Assembly: GCF_024171885.1 (NCBI RefSeq)
Contig: NZ_JAMTCP010000003.1
Coordinates: forward strand, 204,629-268,628
Direction: 5' to 3'
DNA from: Streptoalloteichus tenebrarius
GTDB taxonomy: Bacteria > Actinomycetota > Actinomycetes > Mycobacteriales > Pseudonocardiaceae
DNA: 64,000 bases
The translations under genes and the position numbers were made by a program. Below are positions 34,006 through 43,773 of the stretch, piece after piece. Below the pieces are notes generated by a model. The model was not told the DNA's origin. It did no database searches and worked only from the letters and a program-made list of their open reading frames with translations. Position 1 is the stretch's first letter, and each line of letters opens with the position of its first letter.

Positions 34006-35547
34006 TCAGCGGATCGGAACGCCCGGCCCCAGCGGCAGCCCGAGCCCCCACCAGGCCATCAGGACGGCGACCCAGGTCGCGAACATCGCGGCCACGACGG
34101 GCAGGGTCATCGAGGTGAGTGTGCCGATGCCGACGTCCTTGCGGTACTGCCGCATGAACCCGAGCGTCATCACGAAGTAGGCGCTCATCGGGGTGATCGC
34201 GTTCGTGCACGAGTCCGCGATCCGGTAGGCGGCCTGGGTCAGCTCGGGGGAGACCCCGAGCAGCATGAACATCGGGACGAAGACGGGGCCGATCAGCGCC
34301 CACTGGGCGGAGCCGCTGGTCACCACCAGGTTGATGAAGGTGACCACGACCATCATGCCGAGCAGCAGCAGCGGGGCGGGCACCGAGCCGCCGTGCAGGA
34401 AGCCCGCGCCCTTCACCGCCACGTACGGCCCCAGGTTCGTCCACTTGAAGTAGGCCAGGAACTGCGAGATCGAGAAGAACAGCACCAGCGCGGGCGCCAG
34501 CGGCTTGGTCCCCTCGGCCATCAGGCGCGGCACGTCGCCGGCGCGGCGCACCGTGCCGACCGCGAGGCCGTAGGCGAGCCCGGCCAGGAAGAACAGCACG
34601 AAGATGACGACGGCGACGTCCTTGAGCAGCGGGGAGTCGAGGATGCCCCCGTTCTTGCCGCGCAGCGGCGAGCCCGACGGGACCAGCGCCACCACGCAGG
34701 CGAGCAGGACCAGCCCCGCCGCGACGCCGGCCCACCGCAGGCCCTTCCGCTCGGCCGCGCCCAGCCGCATGTCCCTGCCCGCGTCGGCGGTGGCGGCCTC
34801 GGCGGCGTCCGCGTCGATGCCGATCGCGTCCGCCCTGCGCACCAGGACCTTCTCCGTGACCAGGGTGATCACCCCGGCCAGCACGACCGACGACGCCAGC
34901 GCGAAGAAGTAGTTCGCCAGCGGCGACACCGTGTAGGAGGGGTCGATCAGGTGCGCCGCGGAGGTGGTCAACCCGGCGAGCAGGGTGTCGGTCGGGGTCA
35001 CCAGCGGGCTCGCGTCGTACCCGGCGGACAGCGACACGAACGCCACGACGACGCCCAGCAGGGGGTTGCGGCCGCGCACGGCGAACACGACCCCGCCCAG
35101 CGGGACCAGCACGACGTAGGCGCTGTCGCCCAGGACGTGCGCGGTCATGCCGGTGAACGCGAGCGCGAACGTGAGCCAGCCGGCGGGGACCTTGACGATG
35201 CTCGCGCGCAGCAGCGCGTGCAGCAGGCCGGTCTCGGTGGCCAGCGCGACGCCGAGCATCACCACGAGGATCAGCCCGAGCGGCGGGAACGACACGAAGT
35301 TCTCCACCGCGTCGCCCACCATCGTGCGCAGGCCCTCGCCGGAGAGCAGACTGCGCACCACGATCGTCTTGTCCTGGCCGGGCGCCTGCGCGGTCGCGCC
35401 GCTGGCCAGCGCGCTGACCACCAGCAGCACGCCGCTGAGGATCCAGAACAGCCAGAACGCGTCGGGCAGCTTGTTGCCGGCGCGCTCGACGGCGCCCAGG
35501 AAGCGCAGGAGCGCCGGCTCCCGTCGTCGTAGCCCGGTGTCAGCCAT
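34006..35547 (-). CDS. abgT: AbgT-family transporter (p-aminobenzoyl-glutamate type)
   Basis: 513 aa with about 12 hydrophobic segments. Characteristic stretches: NKLPDAFWLFWILSG, SAGYDASPLVTPTDTLLAGLTTSAA and SGSAQWALIGPVFVPMFMLLGVSPELTQAAYRIADS. AbgT proteins import p-aminobenzoyl-glutamate or export sulfonamides using the proton gradient. It forms a pair with the M20 peptidase 113 nt downstream and is divergent from the Lrp-type gene, which probably controls it. Confidence 0.92.
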   Translation of the reverse strand: MADTGLRRREPALLRFLGAVERAGNKLPDAFWLFWILSGVLLVVSALASGATAQAPGQDKTIVVRSLLSGEGLRTMVGDAVENFVSFPPLGLILVVMLGVALATETGLLHALLRASIVKVPAGWLTFALAFTGMTAHVLGDSAYVVLVPLGGVVFAVRGRNPLLGVVVAFVSLSAGYDASPLVTPTDTLLAGLTTSAAHLIDPSYTVSPLANYFFALASSVVLAGVITLVTEKVLVRRADAIGIDADAAEAATADAGRDMRLGAAERKGLRWAGVAAGLVLLACVVALVPSGSPLRGKNGGILDSPLLKDVAVVIFVLFFLAGLAYGLAVGTVRRAGDVPRLMAEGTKPLAPALVLFFSISQFLAYFKWTNLGPYVAVKGAGFLHGGSVPAPLLLLGMMVVVTFINLVVTSGSAQWALIGPVFVPMFMLLGVSPELTQAAYRIADSCTNAITPMSAYFVMTLGFMRQYRKDVGIGTLTSMTLPVVAAMFATWVAVLMAWWGLGLPLGPGVPIR

Positions 35548-35642
35548 GCGTCACTCCTCGTGGGCACCTTGGACGTGCGAAGACGTACGATATGGACGGG
35601 AAGGGAAACATCTGCGTACCGATGCGTCAATAGGCAACCAAG

Positions 35643-35654
35643 AATCGTTCGATT
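35643..35654. promoter_or_regulatory. Inverted repeat AATCG-TT-CGATT in the abgT/Lrp divergent promoter
   Basis: A 12-bp symmetric site 36 nt before the chosen Lrp start, in the divergent intergenic region. Candidate operator of the Lrp-type regulator; no homologous site known to me. Confidence 0.35.
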
Positions 35655-35689
35655 TCGACATGGCATCGGTCGGACCTAAGATCCGTCCC

Positions 35690-36775
35690 ATGGGTAGAGC
35701 GGCGCGCCGACCGGCGGCGGAGGCCGCGCGCCCGGCGCCGGCGCGGACCGACCCGGGCAGCGCGGCCGGCGTGGCCGGCGTGGATCTTGACGAGGTGGAC
35801 CTGGACGTCATCGCGGCGCTCCAGCTCGACCCGCGCGCGCCGTTCGACCGCATCGCCGACCTCCTCGGCGGCTCGGGCCGCACGGTCGCCCGCCGGGTCG
35901 AACGGATGGTCGACGCGGGGATCCTGCGGTTCGTCGGCGAGGTGCACCGGTCGTTGCTGTCCGAGGGCTCCCGCGTCCACAGCTTCGTCCGGACCGAGCC
36001 GCAGCGCATCAACGACGTCGCGGCGGCGCTGACCGAGATGCCCGAGGTCGCCTTCTGCTGCACGACGGCGGGCCGGGCCAGCGTCTACTGCACGGCCGTG
36101 CCCGCCGGCGGCGCGCGCGCCGACTTCCTCACCCGACGCCTGCCCGCCGTCCCCGGCATCCTCGCCACCCGCAGCGAGATCGAACTGCGGGTGCTGCGCA
36201 AGGCCTCGTCGTGGCGGCTCCCGCGCCTGACCCCGGCCCAGCGCAGGGAGCTGACGCGCCCCGAGGGGGAGTTCGCGCTGCGGCCCCGACCGCTGTCGGA
36301 GGAGGAACGCGGCGCGGTCGAACTGCTCCGCGCCGACTCCCGGCTCGCCTTCGCCGACCTCGCCCGCGCCCTCGGCATGACGCAGCCCAGGGCGCGCCGG
36401 CTCGTGCTCGGCCTGTTCGAGGAGGGCCTGGTCCGGCCGAGGGTGGACATCGAGCCGTCGGCGCTCGGCTACCGCACCGAGGCGATCATCAGCCTCAACA
36501 CGCGGTTCGGCCGCACCGCCGCCGTGGCCGACGCCCTGGCCCGATACGAGGGCACCCGCTACGTGGCCAGGGTGGCGGGCACCGCCAGCCTGTTGTGCCA
36601 GGTCGTCTTCCGCGACGAGACGGCCCTCGCCGACTTCATGGACGGTCAGCTCTCCGGCGTGGACGAGGTGGTGCAGGCGGAGGTCTCGGTCATCCTCGAC
36701 GTCACCAAGCGCCTGTGGATCCCCCGCCACGGCGCCCTGCTCGGCGAGCCCCGCTTCCCCGACCTCCTGGCCTGA
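35690..36775 (+). CDS. Lrp/AsnC-family regulator with two modules
   Basis: 361 aa from ATG 35690 (ATG 35660 is also possible). First HTH (LDVIAALQLDPRAPFDRIADLLGGSGRTVARRV) at about 40-80 with a RAM-like half, then a second HTH (AVELLRADSRLAFADLARALGMTQPRARRL) at about 205-245 and a second ligand half (TRYVARVAGTASLLCQVVF). Tandem Lrp proteins respond to amino acids or related effectors. Divergent from abgT, so it likely regulates p-aminobenzoyl-glutamate uptake or itself. Confidence 0.88.
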   Translation: MGRAARRPAAEAARPAPARTDPGSAAGVAGVDLDEVDLDVIAALQLDPRAPFDRIADLLGGSGRTVARRVERMVDAGILRFVGEVHRSLLSEGSRVHSFVRTEPQRINDVAAALTEMPEVAFCCTTAGRASVYCTAVPAGGARADFLTRRLPAVPGILATRSEIELRVLRKASSWRLPRLTPAQRRELTRPEGEFALRPRPLSEEERGAVELLRADSRLAFADLARALGMTQPRARRLVLGLFEEGLVRPRVDIEPSALGYRTEAIISLNTRFGRTAAVADALARYEGTRYVARVAGTASLLCQVVFRDETALADFMDGQLSGVDEVVQAEVSVILDVTKRLWIPRHGALLGEPRFPDLLA

Positions 36776-36778
36776 TCA

Positions 36779-36797
36779 TCCGTCCTCAATGGACGGA
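36779..36797 (+). terminator. Hairpin after the Lrp gene
   Basis: TCCGTCC-TCAAT-GGACGGA, 7-bp stem, 3 nt past the stop. No T-run. The following 36798-37021 shows no gene. Confidence 0.55.
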
Positions 36798-37021
36798 CTG
36801 TGTGACTTCTCTCCTTGTCCGGTCGGAAGTTTCTCCGCGAGTCCACATTGGACATCTGATCTACCGCTCGGGTGATCGGCGGGGACGCGAGGGGTGGGGA
36901 CGGCGGTCGTGGCCGGCGCTGGTGGGCGCGGCGGGCACGAATCGGCGGCGGGACCCGGTCGTCCCGCCGCCACTCGTCGTGGTTGGTTCGTTCCTCGGCT
37001 TCGCTGTGGGGGGTGCTCCGG

Positions 37022-37291
37022 CTACCCGGAGCGCGGGGCGTACGTGGGCTGGCGGGTGGAGCCGAGCAGCAGGCGGGACAGCCAGACCGGCATCCAGGAA
37101 CGCGTTTCCAGCCAGCGGAACCCCGCGTAGACGCCGCTGATCGCGACCGGGACGAGGAGCGTCGTGGCGAGGCCGCGCGCGTCGTCGGCCAGGTCGCCGG
37201 GCAGCAGCCCGACGCCGACGAGCCACGCCACGGCCGTTCCCCAGAGACTGGGGACGAGGGTGCGCACGAGCGAGACCGCCTTGTCACTCAC
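37022..37291 (-). CDS. Small membrane protein, two hydrophobic segments
   Basis: 89 aa from GTG 37291 with GGGAGG 7 nt upstream. Hydrophobic stretches (TLVPSLWGTAVAWLVGVGLL and GLATTLLVPVAISGVYAGF) suggest two membrane passes, followed by a short basic tail. Holin-like in size and layout but not recognised. Overlaps the stop of a 31-aa gene as GTGA. Confidence 0.65.
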   Translation of the reverse strand: MSDKAVSLVRTLVPSLWGTAVAWLVGVGLLPGDLADDARGLATTLLVPVAISGVYAGFRWLETRSWMPVWLSRLLLGSTRQPTYAPRSG

Positions 37292-37383
37292 CGGGCACCT
37301 CCCGCGAGCTTCGGAGCGTCGATCGCCGTCTCCCCGGTGGTGCTTCCCTGGTTGCCCGACACGTTGACTGTGGTCACGAGCAT
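37288..37383 (-). CDS. 31-residue peptide upstream of the small membrane protein
   Basis: MLVTTVNVSGNQ... 31 aa ending LAGGAR; ATG 37383 with AAGGGGG close upstream, stop overlapping the next GTG start. Ser/Thr/Gly-rich, no Cys, no hydrophobic segment. The overlap with the next gene supports translation, but a leader or attenuator role cannot be excluded. Not recognised. Confidence 0.5.
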   Translation of the reverse strand: MLVTTVNVSGNQGSTTGETAIDAPKLAGGAR

Positions 37384-37717
37384 CACCCCCTTGTGCAGGT
37401 AGGGGCGCCGGGAGGCGCGTGAGCCGAGTTTCCTCCCCGGTCGGGGCGCGGTCTCCCGCCCCGACGTGGATTTCCGTCGGACGGCCCAGCGGCATGGCAC
37501 GGACGGCGCACCACATCGAGGGGACACGGCGTCGGTCAGGGCAGCGGGGGAGCCGCGCGGCGGCGCGACCGGCGGATCTGACCGGCGGATCTGACCGGTG
37601 GATCTCCGGCGATCTTTGGTGATCTCCGCTGATCTCCGGTGATCGAGGACGCGAGCTGTCCGGAACTCGTCCTAGTGTCGGCCGGACCCAGGAGTCAAGC
37701 AGTGAGGAGACGCACTG

Positions 37718-38587
37718 ATGCGCATCGCGGTCACCACACCAACCGGCAACGTGGGGCGGCACGTGGTCCAGATGTTGCTGCGTGGCGGACTGCGCCCCAC
37801 CGTTCTGCTCCGCGACCCCGCACGCCTCGCCCCCGAGATCCGGGACCGGGTGGACGCGGTGGCGGTCGACCAACGCGACCGCGCGGCGGTCGTCGCCGCC
37901 ACCAGGGGCGTCGACGCCCTCTTCTGGCTCAACCCGCCCATCGTGTCCGACGACCCCGCGGGCGAGTACGCGCGCGTCGGCGCGAACACGGCGGCGGCGG
38001 TGCGGGAGAACGGCATCGCCCGCACGGTCTTCCTCAGCAGCGTCGGGGCCGAGAAGCGCCACGGCATGGGAGAGATCGACGGGCTCGGCCGCACCGAGGA
38101 ACTGCTGGACGCCACGGGCGCGTCCGTGGCGCACCTGCGGTGCGGCTACTTCTTCACCAACCTGCTGACCCAGCTCGACGCCATCCGCGCCGGCGTGATC
38201 CCGGTCGTGCTCCCCCTCGACCACCCGATGGCGTGGGTGGACCCGCGGGACATCGCGGAGGTCGCCGTGCTGTGGCTGTTGTCCACCGACTGGTCCGGCC
38301 GCCACGTGCGCGGGGTGCACGGCCCCGAGGACCTGAACTGGCGACAGGCCACCGTCATCGTTTCGGAGGCCATCGGACGTCCGCTGCGGGCGGAGCAGAT
38401 CCCTGACGACGAGATGCGCCAGATGCTGCGTGGTGCGGGTCTGAGCGAGGGGATGGTTGAGGGCATCATGGGCATGTCGACGGGACAACGGGACGGGTTC
38501 GTCCCCGAGCAGCCGCGCACCGTCGAGACGACGACGCCGACCTCGCTCGCGTCCTGGGCCTACGCGGTGCTGCGCCCCCTGCTCTGA
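37718..38587 (+). CDS. NmrA-like NAD(P)-binding protein (atypical SDR)
   Basis: 289 aa. Rossmann motif TPTGNVGRHVVQMLL at the N-terminus, then FWLNPPI and FLSSVGAEKRHG; the catalytic Tyr-Lys pair of classical SDRs is not in place. Such proteins act as quinone oxidoreductases or redox sensors of NAD(P). AGGAG lies before the ATG. Monocistronic, with a hairpin directly after the stop. Confidence 0.85.
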   Translation: MRIAVTTPTGNVGRHVVQMLLRGGLRPTVLLRDPARLAPEIRDRVDAVAVDQRDRAAVVAATRGVDALFWLNPPIVSDDPAGEYARVGANTAAAVRENGIARTVFLSSVGAEKRHGMGEIDGLGRTEELLDATGASVAHLRCGYFFTNLLTQLDAIRAGVIPVVLPLDHPMAWVDPRDIAEVAVLWLLSTDWSGRHVRGVHGPEDLNWRQATVIVSEAIGRPLRAEQIPDDEMRQMLRGAGLSEGMVEGIMGMSTGQRDGFVPEQPRTVETTTPTSLASWAYAVLRPLL

Positions 38588-38599
38588 CTCCCGCCGCCT

Positions 38600-38620
38600 G
38601 TCCGTCCACAAAGGACGGAC
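38600..38620 (+). terminator. Hairpin after the NmrA-like gene
   Basis: GTCCGTCC-ACAAA-GGACGGAC, 8-bp perfect stem, 12 nt after the stop, between convergent genes; probably works in both directions. Confidence 0.65.
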
Positions 38621-38786
38621 GGAGGATCGACCCGGAAAGCCTGGCGCGCCGCACCTTCCGGATGCGGCGGGACGCGGCGGCGCCGCCGGCGGGGGAGAAC
38701 CCGCCGGCGGCACACCGCGTCGTTGACCGCGTCGTTGACCGCGTCGCGACAGTGTGTGGCAGTGCCGCGACGGTGCCGTCGCTGGC

Positions 38787-39812
<1,026 letters not shown>

Positions 39813-40022
39813 CTAGTCGCCGTCCGCGCTGGCCAGTGGCCCCCGTCCGCAACGTCACGTGGCGCGCGGCGACACGCGTGGGTCTGCTCACACCGCGCTC
39901 ACGTTCCGGTCCTCGCGCGGTCACGGCGCGCCGCCCGGTCAGTTGCTTTCCGTGACCGCGGTCGCGGGCTACTCTCGGGCCGCCGCATCGTGTTGATCAA
40001 CGAGGCCGAGGGGGACACCGGC

Positions 40023-40415
40023 ATGGCGACCTGGGACGACCTGGTCAGTTTCGTGCGCGAGGAGTACACGGTGGTCGGGCAGACCGACGGAGAGCTGCGC
40101 GTGCTCGTCGAGTTCGACGACGAGCGCAGCCAGCTCGTCGTCCTCTGCCGCGAGGTGCTGGACCGCCGCCACGAGTGGGTGCAGATCGCCTCGCCGTGCG
40201 GACTGGTCGCCCACGTCGACCTGGTCGGTCTACTGGAGGAGGTGGGCAGCGCGACGGTCGCCGGCGGCGCGGCGATCATGGGCGACCACGTGGTGATCCG
40301 GCACTCGCTGCCGCTGGAGAACCTCGACCTCAACGAGTTCGTCGACCCGATGAGCCTGGTGGCCGGCACCGCCGACCAGTTGGAGGAGCAGTTCGCCGGC
40401 GGGGACGCCTTCTGA
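40023..40415 (+). CDS. YbjN/T3SS-chaperone-like small protein
   Basis: 130 aa, acidic. MATWDDLVSFVREEY, EFDDERSQLVVLCREVLD and IRHSLPLENLDLNEF match the actinobacterial YbjN-like peptide-binding fold. Function in actinomycetes is unknown. Divergent from mdh; 250 bp upstream region holds both promoters. Confidence 0.7.
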   Translation: MATWDDLVSFVREEYTVVGQTDGELRVLVEFDDERSQLVVLCREVLDRRHEWVQIASPCGLVAHVDLVGLLEEVGSATVAGGAAIMGDHVVIRHSLPLENLDLNEFVDPMSLVAGTADQLEEQFAGGDAF

Positions 40416-40792
40416 CCGACCGGCGCCCCTTCCGGAACGGCCCTCAGGTCCGGAACGGCCCTCGGGATCGGTCGGTCTGTCTCGGCCGGTGTGGCTGGGC
40501 CGGTGTGACTGGGCTGGGACTCGGCTGGTGTGACTCGGCTGGTGTGACTGGCCGGTCCGAATCAGGCCGTCTGACTGGGGTCCGTCTGACCCGGTCCATC
40601 TGGATCAGGCGTCTGACTCGGCCCGTCTGAATCGGTCCACAGTCGACAGTCGCCCGGACCCGCCGGCGGCCGTCGAACGGCGGAGTCCGCGGTGGCGCCG
40701 TCGACACGGCGGGGGCCGCGCCGTCCCCCGGGAGGCTCGCGTGGCGCGCGGGCGCGAGGCGGGCGTCAGCCCGCGTCACCTCCCGACGTCGT
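40416..40792. repeat. Gene-free stretch with degenerate GGCTGGTGTGACTC repeats
   Basis: From about 40437 to 40640 short motifs (GGCCGGTGTGACT, GGCTGGTGTGACTC, CCGGTCCGAATC) recur imperfectly. The remainder shows no ORF with coding features. Confidence 0.6.
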
Positions 40793-41159
40793 CCCCCTGG
40801 GACCACCTACTGAGCTGTAGTAAGGGGGACCCCCTTTTCAGATCATGGCAGTGGGGTCTGACAGTTCTGGTGGTTCCGGCTGTTGCCGCGTGGGTGAACT
40901 CGTGGCTGGACCGGGGGATGTCTTCGCGTGCTCCCGGTGACGCCCTCCATCGCTCCCGGCGGCGCCCTCCTTCGCGGCGACGTCCTCCCTCGCTCCCGGT
41001 GATGCCCCTGGGACCATCTACTGAGCTGTAGTAAGGGGGACCCCCTTTTCAGATCATGGCAGTGGGGTCTGACAGTTCTGGTGGTTCCGGCTGTTGCCGC
41101 GTGGGTGAACTCGTGGCTGGACCGGGGGATGTCTTCGTGTGTTCCCGGTGACGCCCTCG
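40793..41159. repeat. Direct repeat of ~155 bp, two copies offset by 211 bp
   Basis: 40793-40948 and 41004-41159 are nearly identical. Each copy contains CTACTGAGCTGTAG, then AAGGGGGACCCCCTTTTC, an inverted repeat followed by a T-run that resembles an intrinsic terminator. No coding function seen. Near identity implies a recent duplication or conserved RNA function. Confidence 0.8.
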
Positions 41160-41306
41160 CTCCCAGGCGATGCCCTCGCTCGTTGGCGGTGTCTTCACTC
41201 CTGTCGACGATGTCGTTCTCGACGACGACGACGTTCGCCTGCGGCGCCGCCCCACCAGAACGCCCATGCTCCGCCGCCCCGCCGAGTCCGTGCGAGACTG
41301 CGGGTG

Positions 41307-41852
41307 ATGACCCGTCCCACCCCTGAGCAGCTCGCCGCGGCCCGTGACCGGGCCATCCCCGAAGTGATCGCACCCGACCTGGACGTGGTGTTCTGCGGGA
41401 TCAACCCGAGCCTGTACTCCGGGGCCACCGGTCACCACTTCGCCCGACCGGGGAACCGCTTCTGGCCGGCCCTGCACCGCTCGGGTTTCACCCCGCGCCA
41501 GTTGCGGGCCGACGAACAGCACCTCCTGCTCGATTTCGGGCTCGGCATCACCAACCTCGTCAACCGCGCGACCGCCCGCGCCGACGAGCTGTCCGCCGAC
41601 GAACTGCGCGCCGGCGCCGCCCGCGTCACCGCGCTCGCGCGCCAGTACCGCCCGCGCGTCATCGCGATGGTCGGGATCACCGCCTACCGCACGGCCTTCG
41701 GGAACCGGCACGCGCGCGTCGGACCGCAACCCGAGCGGATCGCCGATGCGCACGTGTGGGTGCTCCCCAACCCCAGCGGCCTCAACGCGCACTACCAGAT
41801 CGACGACCTCGCCGCCGAGTTCCGCGCGCTCCGCGAGTCCCTGGGGCGCTGA
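41307..41852 (+). CDS. mug: G/T(U)-mismatch-specific DNA glycosylase (Mug type)
   Basis: 181 aa, typical length. FCGINPSLYSG is motif 1 with the Asn that activates water; VLPNPSGLNAHY is motif 2 that wedges into the helix. Removes uracil or thymine mispaired with G. ATG 41307 follows a short spacer; GTG 41304 is in frame too. Core-genome DNA repair. Confidence 0.92.
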   Translation: MTRPTPEQLAAARDRAIPEVIAPDLDVVFCGINPSLYSGATGHHFARPGNRFWPALHRSGFTPRQLRADEQHLLLDFGLGITNLVNRATARADELSADELRAGAARVTALARQYRPRVIAMVGITAYRTAFGNRHARVGPQPERIADAHVWVLPNPSGLNAHYQIDDLAAEFRALRESLGR

Positions 41853-41877
41853 CCGCCGACGCGGCCCTCGACCCCGG

Positions 41878-43605
41878 TCACGCCACCCCGCCGACCGGGC
41901 CGGCGTGCGCGGGGGAGCGGGAGTGCGCGCCGGCGGGCGCGCCGCGCAGCACGTCGACCCTCGGCGACCCCGGCCGCCCCAGCACCCAGCTCGACCCCAG
42001 CAGCGCCTTCGCCTGCTGCTTCAACGGCGCGAGCAGTCGCGACACCTCCCGGTGGTCGGCCACGCTGCCCGGCGCGCACACCAGGGTCGCCAGGGACAGG
42101 CTGATCGGCATGCCCGCGACCGACCTCGGCGCGTCGAGCACCGCCGTCGCCAGGGGCACCAGGTCGTCCAGGTCGGCCACCACCAGGAAGTCGTCGCCGC
42201 CGACGTGCCCGACGAACACCGACCGCAGCGGCGCCGCCGCGTCGGTGAGGCTGCGGCCGATCGAGCGGATCAGGTCGTCGCCGGCGGCGAAACCCGCGCC
42301 GTCGTTGACCCGTTTGAAGCCGTCGACGTCCAGCCAGCACGCGGCGAACACCTCGCCGGCGGCGATGCGCCGGTGCACGTCCCTGTTCACCGCGTCGCTT
42401 CCCGGGAGCCGGGTCAGCGGGTTGAGCGCGGCGGCCTCCTCGACCTTCAGCTCGGCGACGCCCCGCACGATGTCGCTGATCCGCACCACGCCCAGGCACC
42501 GCCCCGCGTCGTCGACGACCACCACGTCGTCGTACCGGCGGTCCGGCTCGCCCCTGGCCACCGCGTCCAGCACCTCCATGGCGGTGGCCGCGCTGCCCAC
42601 GGCCCTCGGCCGGTCGGCGAGCCGCTCCGCGCCCCGCTTGGCGTGCAGGGCGTGCCCGTACGGGCCGGTGACCGCCAGCAGGAACCGGTTCCTGTCGATC
42701 GTCCACAGGGGACGGTCCTCCTCGTCCACGAGCACGACCCCGGTGACCGTCGGCCGGTCGGCGAGCACCTGGCGCACCTCCTCCGCCGTCGCCGAGACGG
42801 GCAGCGCGACCGCGGGGTGCAGGAACTCGGTCACCCTCGGGCCGGCCATCACCACGGGCGCGCGCGGGAGCCCCGAGTCGGTGGCCTCCACGACCGGGGT
42901 GGCCATCGAGACCCGCTCGACCGGGCGTCGGGCGGCCGGCGCGAGCAGGCTGCCCTGCACCAGGTGCACCCCCATCCGCCGCAGGGCCGTGAGCTGATGC
43001 TCGGCCTCCACGCCCTTGGCCACCAGGCCGGCGCGGGTGCGCTGCGTGAAGTGCAGCAGCGCCTCCACGAGCGCGGCCCTGGCCGGGTCGTGCGGCAGGC
43101 CGCCCACCAGGAACCGGTCGACCTTGACCAGCTCGGGGGCCACCTCCGCGAGCAGGTTCAGCGGGCAGTCCACCTCGCCGACCCCGTCCCAGGACAGCCG
43201 GAACCCGGCCTCCCTCAGCTCGGCGAGCCCGTCGAGCAGCCGGTTCCTCGGCAGGTGCGCGAAGACGCCGCCCACGTCCAGCGTGATCTCCCGCGGGCCG
43301 CGGCCCTGGTCGGCCACGGCCCGGCACAACGGCTCGAACGCCGCCACCCCGAGGCTCGCCGTGTCGGCGAGCACGTTGAGGTGCAGCGGCAGCAGTGTGT
43401 CGTGCTCGCCGGCGGCCAGGAGGGCGCGCACGGCGAGCGCGACGTCGGTCTCGGCCAGCCGGTCCTCCTCGGCCGCGGCGCGCAGCAGGTCGTACACGTG
43501 ACCGCTGGCCGGCCGGGCCAGGACCTCCATGGCCACGACGCCGCCCGTGTTGAGGTTGACCAGTGGCTGGAAGGCGAAGCGGACCTGATCCAGCACCGCA
43601 GACAC
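41878..43605 (-). CDS. Hybrid EAL-CBS-GGDEF protein with degenerate EAL
   Basis: 575 aa from GTG 43605. EAL domain ~1-240: EVLAR replaces EVLLR; the catalytic DDFG-type loop reads SWDGVGEVD and the EGVE motif reads KGVEAEHQ (Glu to Lys), so c-di-GMP hydrolysis is doubtful. Two CBS repeats follow (about 255-395). GGDEF domain ~400-540 keeps GGDDF, an accepted active-site variant. Likely a c-di-GMP synthase or sensor regulated by CBS ligands and a ligand-binding EAL. Cytoplasmic. Confidence 0.88.
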   Translation of the reverse strand: MSAVLDQVRFAFQPLVNLNTGGVVAMEVLARPASGHVYDLLRAAAEEDRLAETDVALAVRALLAAGEHDTLLPLHLNVLADTASLGVAAFEPLCRAVADQGRGPREITLDVGGVFAHLPRNRLLDGLAELREAGFRLSWDGVGEVDCPLNLLAEVAPELVKVDRFLVGGLPHDPARAALVEALLHFTQRTRAGLVAKGVEAEHQLTALRRMGVHLVQGSLLAPAARRPVERVSMATPVVEATDSGLPRAPVVMAGPRVTEFLHPAVALPVSATAEEVRQVLADRPTVTGVVLVDEEDRPLWTIDRNRFLLAVTGPYGHALHAKRGAERLADRPRAVGSAATAMEVLDAVARGEPDRRYDDVVVVDDAGRCLGVVRISDIVRGVAELKVEEAAALNPLTRLPGSDAVNRDVHRRIAAGEVFAACWLDVDGFKRVNDGAGFAAGDDLIRSIGRSLTDAAAPLRSVFVGHVGGDDFLVVADLDDLVPLATAVLDAPRSVAGMPISLSLATLVCAPGSVADHREVSRLLAPLKQQAKALLGSSWVLGRPGSPRVDVLRGAPAGAHSRSPAHAGPVGGVA

Positions 43606-43773
43606 GCGCCCATGCTGCCCAACCGGGTGGGGGGTATCGAGTCCCCCGCCTGCGGTTTCACCAGTTGTTTACCGCGCCGTTCCGTGGGCCGCCGCCGCGC
43701 TGCGCCGAACGGGTGGCCACGATGGTCTGGTCCGGTCGGTCCACCCGGGTGAACGCCGGTTGCGCCGGACGGG

